The notes beneath the pieces were generated by a model. It ran no database searches, was not told the DNA's origin, and saw only the letters and a list, made by a program, of their open reading frames with translations. Shown piece after piece: positions 30,900 through 35,236 of a DNA stretch of 35,236 nt. This DNA is from an uncultured Enterocloster sp. Lineage in GTDB: Bacteria; Bacillota; Clostridia; Lachnospirales; Lachnospiraceae. Numbering within the stretch: position 1 is the stretch's first letter; the number at the start of each line of letters is the position of its first letter. The translations under genes were made by a program, and so were the position numbers. The stretch lies in contig CALWRY010000015.1 of assembly GCA_944384065.1 (NCBI GenBank), forward strand, positions 1 through 35,236, written 5' to 3'.

Positions 30900-32156
30900 T
30901 CACGCCCCGTACAGCCTCCCAAACAGCTCCGCCGGCACATAGGCCTGCACCCATATCCCGTCCTCCCTGTATTCCTCCAAAAGAAGCTGGCCGTATCTGC
31001 GTATCTCCTGGATTCTCCCCGCCTGGGAATAGGGGTACAGCCGTTCCAGATAGATCCTCTGGCTTCGGATAATAGCCTTTAAAATGTCTCCAAGCGCATC
31101 CAGGCCTTCACCGGTTTTGGCTGATATCCGAACTTGGTAGTCCGCAGAAAAATCTCTGGGAAGCCTATCTTCCCTATCCGTCATCCCCCACAGATCCACC
31201 TTGTTAAACACCGTGACCATGGTCTTGTCCACAATCTCCAGATCCCGCAGGGTTTCCCGCACCACATGCATCTGCATGTCCATCTGGGGGCTTGCGCAGT
31301 CCACCACATGGAGAATAATGTCGCTGTAGCGCGCCTCCTCCAGGGTGCTGCGGAACGCCTCAATCAGGTGATGGGGGAGCTTCCGTATAAATCCCACGGT
31401 ATCCGTGAGAAGTATCTTCTGCCCATCCTCCATGACATAGCTGCGGGTGGTGGGATCCAGAGTGGCGAAGAGCTTATCCTCCGCTAAGATCCCCGCACCG
31501 GTAAGGCGGTTTAACAGCGTGGATTTTCCCGCGTTGGTGTATCCCACAATGGCGGCCCGCAAAGCGAAGTCCCTTTCCCTCTGCTGTCTCGTCACCTCCC
31601 GGTGGCGCTTAACCTCCGCCAGATCCTCCTTCAGCTGCGCGATCCTGCGGTGGATCATCCGCCGGTCCGTCTCCAGCTTCTTCTCCCCAGGGCCCCGGGT
31701 GCCGATACCGCCGCCCAGCCGGGACATAGAGCGGCCCATACCGGTAAGGCGGGCGGCCCGGTAGCGCAGCTGGGCCAGCTCCACCTGGATCTTTCCCTCC
31801 CGGGTGGCTGCCCGGGCCGCAAATATATCCAGTATCACCATCGTCCGGTCCATGACCTTTGTCTCCAGAGCCTCCTCCAGGTTATTGAGCTGGGCCGGGG
31901 AGAGCTCGTCATCGCACACGATGCCTGTGGCCTCCTGCTGCCGGATCAGTTCCCGCAGCTCCTCTGTCTTTCCCTTTCCCAGATAGGTTCCCGGATGGAC
32001 GCTCTCCCGGTTCTGTACCAGGATTCCCACGGTCTTCGCCCCCGCAGTGGAGACCAGAGCCGCAAGCTCCTGCAAAGAGGCGGCGGTCTCCTCCTCATTT
32101 CCAGAGCACACCGCCGTTAGGATCACTTTCTCTTCCAATTTCTTTAAATCGATCAA
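30900..32156 (-). CDS. hflX: HflX ribosome-associated GTPase
   Basis: 418 residues. HflX binds the 50S subunit and rescues or splits stalled ribosomes under stress. The N-terminal HflX domain ends with the family signature SRLGGGIGTRGPGEKK (145-160). The GTPase domain has G1 GYTNAGKS (205-212), G3 DTVGF (242-246) and G4 NKVD (308-311). The frame begins with TTG at 32156, ten bases after GGGAG; no ATG lies nearby and the protein reads MIDLKKLEEK. It follows the TPR gene by 43 bases and is the last gene of the nrdG-dut-TPR-hflX run. No clear terminator is visible before the nrdD promoter. Confidence 0.95.
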   Translation of the reverse strand: MIDLKKLEEKVILTAVCSGNEEETAASLQELAALVSTAGAKTVGILVQNRESVHPGTYLGKGKTEELRELIRQQEATGIVCDDELSPAQLNNLEEALETKVMDRTMVILDIFAARAATREGKIQVELAQLRYRAARLTGMGRSMSRLGGGIGTRGPGEKKLETDRRMIHRRIAQLKEDLAEVKRHREVTRQQRERDFALRAAIVGYTNAGKSTLLNRLTGAGILAEDKLFATLDPTTRSYVMEDGQKILLTDTVGFIRKLPHHLIEAFRSTLEEARYSDIILHVVDCASPQMDMQMHVVRETLRDLEIVDKTMVTVFNKVDLWGMTDREDRLPRDFSADYQVRISAKTGEGLDALGDILKAIIRSQRIYLERLYPYSQAGRIQEIRRYGQLLLEEYREDGIWVQAYVPAELFGRLYGA

Positions 32157-32199
32157 TCCCCTAAATCTCCCTTTCTGTTCCCGCAGCCCCGCTCCATTC

Positions 32200-33198
32200 C
32201 TACACGCGGGTTTCTAAAAAGTCAATCTCGTGCTGGGCCCGCTCGTCCGCCCCATAGGCGGATACATAGGCCTCAAACAGCTCCAGGGCCTCCCCGTACT
32301 CCTGCAGGTACTCCCTGACCACAGCCCGGTTAAAGGCCAGCTCCTTTAAGACTTCCTCTTTTCCGTCCCCGCCAGCCTCTGAAGCTGCGGCCAGATGATA
32401 CCCTCGATCAAATGAATCCCCAGCTCCCTCGTAGTCCTCCAAAGCCATCTGGCATAGGCCCATCTGATTATAAATCTGCCCATTTTCCGCTCCTTCCCCC
32501 AGCGCGTCCTCATACAGAGCCATGGCCCGCTCGTACTGTCCGCTTTTCACGCAGGCTCCTCCTGCGGCCAGAAGTCCCTCCATCCATCCCGCAGCCTTTT
32601 CCTCTCCCTGATCCGCCTGACGGGCGGCCTGATAAGCCTCATAGGCCTGCTCCCCCGCCCCTGCGGCGCCGTAACAGACCGCCTGCAGATATCCGTAGGA
32701 AGCCGCGTTCTCCGGATCCTTCTCTGTCAGGAGACCATAGGTATACGCCGCTGCCGGATAGTCCTTAAGCCCCTGCTCCGCCTCTGCCCGGTAAAGGAGA
32801 ACGTCCGTCTGAAAATCCTCCGCCTTATTCCCCGCCTGCTCCAGCGCAGCGTCAAAGGAGGCGACAGCCCCGGAGTAATCCCCCTGCTGCAGTTTTTCCA
32901 GGCCCTCCCGGCGAAGCTCTGTGCGCTTTCCCGTTGTCACCGCCCGAACCAGATGGTAGGTCCCCGCTGCGGCCCCGGCCATCAGCAAAATACAGATCGC
33001 CCAGGCCGCCAGGGCCTTATAAAGCCGCCTTCTCCTGCGCCTTCTGCGCGCCTCTATCCCCTGGCTCTTTGCCCTGGCTCCCTGGCCCTTTGGCCTTCCC
33101 GCCCTCATCCGGCCGGCGGATCCTGCGTAGCCCCCTGGCCGCCTCTGGCCTCTGGCCCGGGCCGGACCGGCGGACGGCCTTCTCCTTCTCTGATCCAT
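32200..33198 (-). CDS. Arg-rich single-pass membrane protein with TPR repeats
   Basis: 332 residues. The first 58 are extremely basic and Arg/Gly-rich, ending in eight consecutive arginines (51-58). One transmembrane helix follows (about 61-84). The rest (from about 93) is helical with tetratricopeptide-like repeats, such as GLEKLQQGDYSGAVASFDAALEQ, GQYERAMALYEDALGEG and IYNQMGLCQMALEDYEGAGDSFDRGY. By the positive-inside rule the basic tail is cytoplasmic, where it could contact nucleic acid or phospholipid, and the TPR domain is outside. It starts two bases after the dut stop codon, so translation is coupled. Function is unknown. Confidence 0.8.
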   Translation of the reverse strand: MDQRRRRPSAGPARARGQRRPGGYAGSAGRMRAGRPKGQGARAKSQGIEARRRRRRRRLYKALAAWAICILLMAGAAAGTYHLVRAVTTGKRTELRREGLEKLQQGDYSGAVASFDAALEQAGNKAEDFQTDVLLYRAEAEQGLKDYPAAAYTYGLLTEKDPENAASYGYLQAVCYGAAGAGEQAYEAYQAARQADQGEEKAAGWMEGLLAAGGACVKSGQYERAMALYEDALGEGAENGQIYNQMGLCQMALEDYEGAGDSFDRGYHLAAASEAGGDGKEEVLKELAFNRAVVREYLQEYGEALELFEAYVSAYGADERAQHEIDFLETRV

Positions 33199-33200
33199 AT

Positions 33201-33722
33201 CTACGCCCGCCTCTGATCCGTGCTTCCAAAGCCGCCGTTTCGGGATTCTGTGCAGTCATCGTCCACCGTGATCCCATAGGGCAGGAAAATGCCCTGGGCA
33301 AACCCGGCCCCAGCGTCCAGATCCACCCTGCGCCCCTGGTTTGTATCATTCGTCATTTTTACAAAAATATGCCCCTCGTTGTCCGAGTAAAAATAATCGC
33401 TGTCGATGACGCCCACCGTGTTGTCCAGCTGCAGGCGGTATTTAAAGCCCAGACCGCTCCTGGGATAAATCTGGAGCACCCATCCCTCGTCAATTTCCGC
33501 CCGGATTCCCGTGGGAACCTTCACCGTCTCCCCCGGCCCCAGCGAGAGGGCAATGGGAGTAAAGAAATCATATCCCGCAGATCCTGACGTAGCCCTTGCC
33601 GGCAGGCGCACGCCCTCATAAATGCCGCGCAGCTCCTCCTCCGGCAGCTCCCCAAAGGTATCCTGCCAGTCTCCCTTAAACTGTTCAAAGCTTACCTTGT
33701 GAAATTTTCCAATTCTGTTCAT
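33201..33722 (-). CDS. dut: dUTP diphosphatase (trimeric dUTPase family)
   Basis: 173 residues. It hydrolyses dUTP to dUMP, keeping uracil out of DNA and feeding ThyA. All five dUTPase motifs are seen: SAGYDF (48-53), PRSGLG (87-92), NTVGVIDSDY (101-110), GFAQGIF (140-146) and the C-terminal RNGGFGSTD (161-169). An additional N-terminal ~40 residues (FHKVSFEQFKGDWQDTF) precede the core. Motif 4 differs from the common GDRIAQ form, so a related dCTP/dUTP enzyme cannot be fully excluded. It lies 17 bases after nrdG, with AAAGGA before the ATG. Confidence 0.88.
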   Translation of the reverse strand: MNRIGKFHKVSFEQFKGDWQDTFGELPEEELRGIYEGVRLPARATSGSAGYDFFTPIALSLGPGETVKVPTGIRAEIDEGWVLQIYPRSGLGFKYRLQLDNTVGVIDSDYFYSDNEGHIFVKMTNDTNQGRRVDLDAGAGFAQGIFLPYGITVDDDCTESRNGGFGSTDQRRA

Positions 33723-33739
33723 TTCATGTCCATCCTTTT

Positions 33740-34243
33740 CTATTTACTGTTCCCCTCTCCATAGAGGACCGGCTTTCCCTGGGCAAGGGATCTCCCCACA
33801 TCAATCACCCTCTGGTTCGCGCTGCCCTTCCAGGGAAGGCGGTTGTCCTTCTGCGCCTCTATAAATTCTCCGTCCACCACCACATCCACAAGCCCCATAA
33901 AAGGCAGATCCCGGATCTCCTCCCACAGAAAGCCTGTATAGAGCCAGATGGTCTTGCCCGGAAAGCGCTCCCGCACCTCCCGAATCAGCTCCCCGATCTC
34001 CCTGCGGCTCTCTGCATGGAGCGGATCCCCGCCGCTTAAGGTGAGGCCGGATATATAATCCTTGGCAAGCTCTCCGAACAGTTCTTCCCGGGCCGCCTCA
34101 TCAAAGGGGATCCCTCCGTTCACATCCCAGGTGACGGGATTGTGGCAGCCGGGGCAGTGATGGCTGCAGCCCGCCACCCAGAGCACAGCGCGCAGCCCCT
34201 CCCCGTTCAGCATATCGTCCTTTGTAATATTGTGGTAGCGCAT
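33740..34243 (-). CDS. nrdG: Anaerobic ribonucleotide reductase-activating protein
   Basis: 167 residues. A radical-SAM activase that installs the glycyl radical on NrdD. The [4Fe-4S] ligands Cys26, Cys30 and Cys33 lie in GCSHHCPGCHN (CX3CX2C). LTLSGGDPLH is the SAM-binding GGD/E motif. The ATG at 34243 is eight bases after GGGAG; an in-frame TTG five codons upstream is less likely. Unusually for this pair it is not next to nrdD: dut, the TPR gene and hflX lie between. Confidence 0.95.
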   Translation of the reverse strand: MRYHNITKDDMLNGEGLRAVLWVAGCSHHCPGCHNPVTWDVNGGIPFDEAAREELFGELAKDYISGLTLSGGDPLHAESRREIGELIREVRERFPGKTIWLYTGFLWEEIRDLPFMGLVDVVVDGEFIEAQKDNRLPWKGSANQRVIDVGRSLAQGKPVLYGEGNSK

Positions 34244-34276
34244 CTTACAATCTCCCAAACTGCATTGATGTAACCC

Positions 34277-34305
34277 AGTCTATCACAAACCCTGGGAATT
34301 TTCTA
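34277..34305 (-). promoter_or_regulatory. Weak candidate promoter of the nrdG operon
   Basis: On the minus strand TAGAAA (34305-34300), 17 bases, TAGACT (34282-34277), with a TGA extension before the -10. Only four of six bases match in each box. Confidence 0.35.
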
Positions 34306-34317
34306 CTCGAAATTTTT

Positions 34318-34389
34318 CAAACTTCATCATTAGAAGTATATTCCCCGGTTTCTCCGATACAATCGAATACAAACTTCATTTTTAGAAAT
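34318..34389 (+). promoter_or_regulatory. Twin operator-like repeats around the first XRE gene promoter
   Basis: CAAACTTCATNNTTAGAA occurs at 34318-34335 and 34370-34387, 52 bp apart (about five turns). Each holds a partial inverted repeat: ACTTC-N7-GAAGT in the first, ACTTC-N7-GAAAT in the second. A possible -10 TACAAT (34358-34363) lies between them. The second copy covers the expected start and abuts the ribosome site, suggesting autorepression. Confidence 0.45.
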
Positions 34390-34403
34390 AGGAGAATACG
34401 CCC

Positions 34404-34649
34404 ATGAAACTCTCTGTCAACGACACCCGGAAAAATCTCATCGGAAAGCAAATCCGTGAGCTGCGGATCGCCCACAAGCTGACCCAGTACCAGCTGGCCG
34501 CCAAACTCCAGCTGCAGGGCTACAATTTCAGCGAGCTCACCATTCTGCGCATTGAAAAGGGAAAGCGCCTTGTGACCGACATTGAGCTCAAGATCCTCTG
34601 CACATTTTTTCAGGTAGATCCCAATACGCTCCTGGACTTCCATCTCTGA
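34404..34649 (+). CDS. Small XRE-family helix-turn-helix regulator
   Basis: 81 residues, almost entirely one HTH_3-type domain: GKQIRELRIAHKLTQYQLAAKLQLQG, then FSELTILRIEKGKRLVTDIELKILCTFFQVDPNTLL. The extended form between helices 2 and 3 (QLQGYNFSELT) is common in small Clostridia regulators. There is no effector domain, so it likely acts as a simple dimeric repressor. Start ATG is nine bases after AGGAG. It is divergent from nrdG, and the repeats upstream are candidate binding sites. Whether it controls the nrdG operon is unknown. Confidence 0.8.
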   Translation: MKLSVNDTRKNLIGKQIRELRIAHKLTQYQLAAKLQLQGYNFSELTILRIEKGKRLVTDIELKILCTFFQVDPNTLLDFHL

Positions 34650-34693
34650 CTCCGGGCCAGCGCTCCCGGCTTCCGGTTCCCGCCCGTTTTATT

Positions 34694-34705
34694 CACTATA
34701 TAGTG
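34694..34705. promoter_or_regulatory. Perfect palindrome upstream of the second XRE gene
   Basis: CACTATATAGTG, extendable to AT-N-CACTATATAGTG-N-AT, lies in the 164-base gap between the two XRE genes. It is a plausible operator for one of them. A possible -10 TACAAT lies at 34755-34760. No clear terminator of the first gene was found in this gap. Confidence 0.4.
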
Positions 34706-34813
34706 TATATTTAGGCAATATCTTTTCAGCCTGATGTTTTTCCCTGCCCTGGGATACAATAAGCTATAGCAATCATTTTACAAAATTTTCCCGAGAGGCA
34801 TGATGGTGAATAC

Positions 34814-35158
34814 ATGAGTTATGAGCTGAAGCGCATCGAGGAGCTTTGCCAGGAACGCGGCTGGAGCCACTACCACCTGGCAATCGAGATGGACACCTCC
34901 CCCAACAACATAGGCAATCTCTTCCGCCGCACCACAACCCCAAGTATCCCCACCATCCGCCGGATCTGTGAGGTCATGGGCATTACCATGGCACAATTTT
35001 ACAGCACGGACGGCATACAGGTAACCTTAAGCAGCCGGCAGAAACGCGTTCTGGATTTATTCGATCATCTGGATCCAGCGGGCAAGCTGAAGGCCGAAGC
35101 CTACATGGAAGGCCTGTCCGACCGCCAATCCATGAATCGAGTAGGAGGGAGTGATTAG
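34814..35158 (+). CDS. XRE-family regulator with 3' end altered by a group II intron
   Basis: The frame codes 114 residues. An N-terminal HTH (MSYELKRIEELCQERG, then HYHLAIEMDTSPNNIGNLF and TIRRICEVMGITMAQFY) is followed by a short C-terminal helix region (SRQKRVLDLFDHLDPAGKLKAEAYMEGL). The last residues after about DRQSM (NRVGGSD) are read from the 3' end of an antisense group II intron. The native C-terminus is therefore probably lost or replaced by a few residues, and the DNA-binding part is intact. The ribosome site is weak. Regulation target unknown. Confidence 0.75.
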   Translation: MSYELKRIEELCQERGWSHYHLAIEMDTSPNNIGNLFRRTTTPSIPTIRRICEVMGITMAQFYSTDGIQVTLSSRQKRVLDLFDHLDPAGKLKAEAYMEGLSDRQSMNRVGGSD

Positions 35159-35236
35159 CTCCCGTCCTCTCACACCACCGTGCGTACCGTTCGGTACACG
35201 GCGGTTTCAATAGTTGACGTGCAGAGACTGATAGGC
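35136..35236 (-). mobile_element. 3' end of a group II intron (domains V and VI), continuing beyond the window
   Basis: On the minus strand a domain V-like stem pairs 35193-35205 with 35174-35188, with a GAAC loop and the usual asymmetric two-base bulge. Domain VI follows: GAG-AGGA-C-GGGAG pairs with CTCCC-TCCT-A-CTC. It leaves a single bulged A (opposite strand of 35142) about seven bases before the expected 3' end, the classic branch-point position. The intron-encoded reverse transcriptase and 5' end would lie to the right of the window. Confidence 0.8.

Noticed and set aside
34650-34690. Terminator after the first XRE gene
   Set aside because: CCGGG and CCCGG can pair, but the loop is large and no T run follows closely, so it was not called.
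34694-34705. NrdR box near nrdG
   Set aside because: CACTATATAGTG has an 8-base C-to-G core instead of the 10-base CwATATATwG spacing, and it lies upstream of the XRE gene, not of nrdG.
1-35236. CRISPR arrays, tRNA and rRNA genes
   Set aside because: I looked for regularly spaced repeats and for cloverleaf RNAs with CCA-proximal stems and found none. The cloverleaf-like fold at 114-269 is a DNA palindrome cluster, not a tRNA.

Overview
The window looks like chromosomal DNA of a GC-rich anaerobic Clostridia member, most likely Lachnospiraceae. Evidence is the class III ribonucleotide reductase with a fused redoxin domain, electron-bifurcating NfnAB, AddAB in place of RecBCD, strong AGGAGG-type ribosome sites, and a bacterial group II intron tail. 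The species cannot be named from the sequence alone.

Layout. (1) 1-785: a PD-(D/E)XK-like nuclease gene broken by a ~150 bp palindrome-rich MITE-like insertion. (2) 1049-8965, minus strand: a five-gene operon in the order carboxyltransferase, double-domain CaiB/BaiF CoA-transferase, MatC-like carrier, CoA-transferase, CoA-transferase. It ends at a strong terminator and faces a divergent LysR regulator (9209-10174). Good sigma-A promoters lie in both directions with a candidate LysR operator between them. (3) 10410-14035, plus strand: a type IIA Ca2+ P-type ATPase translationally coupled to a shortened OadB/GcdB-like membrane protein. (4) 14078-16971, minus: folA-nfnA-nfnB. thyA (17176-18006) is divergent from folA. 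(5) 18027-26638, minus: addB-addA-M20 amidohydrolase. (6) 26753-27190, plus: a small membrane-anchored FMN_bind-like protein. (7) 27191-30830, minus: nrdD with its own promoter and two candidate NrdR boxes, then a YiaK/DlgD-type dehydrogenase 36 bp downstream. (8) 30900-34243, minus: nrdG-dut-TPR membrane protein-hflX. (9) 34404-35158, plus: two small XRE regulators. The second has its 3' end abutting or interrupted by an antisense group II intron that runs off the window.

How the genes fit together. Regions 4, 7 and 8 form a nucleotide-synthesis neighbourhood: dTMP synthesis (thyA, folA), dUTP removal (dut), anaerobic dNTP production (nrdD/nrdG) and NADPH supply (nfnAB). The most novel unit is region 2. 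It contains four CaiB/BaiF domains of two types, each type present once fused and once free, plus a dicarboxylate-type carrier and a methylmalonyl/glutaconyl-CoA decarboxylase-type carboxyltransferase. I read it as an uptake, CoA-activation and decarboxylation route for an unidentified dicarboxylic acid. The shortened OadB-like protein beside the Ca2+ pump and the multi-hairpin MITE are the other points most worth following.
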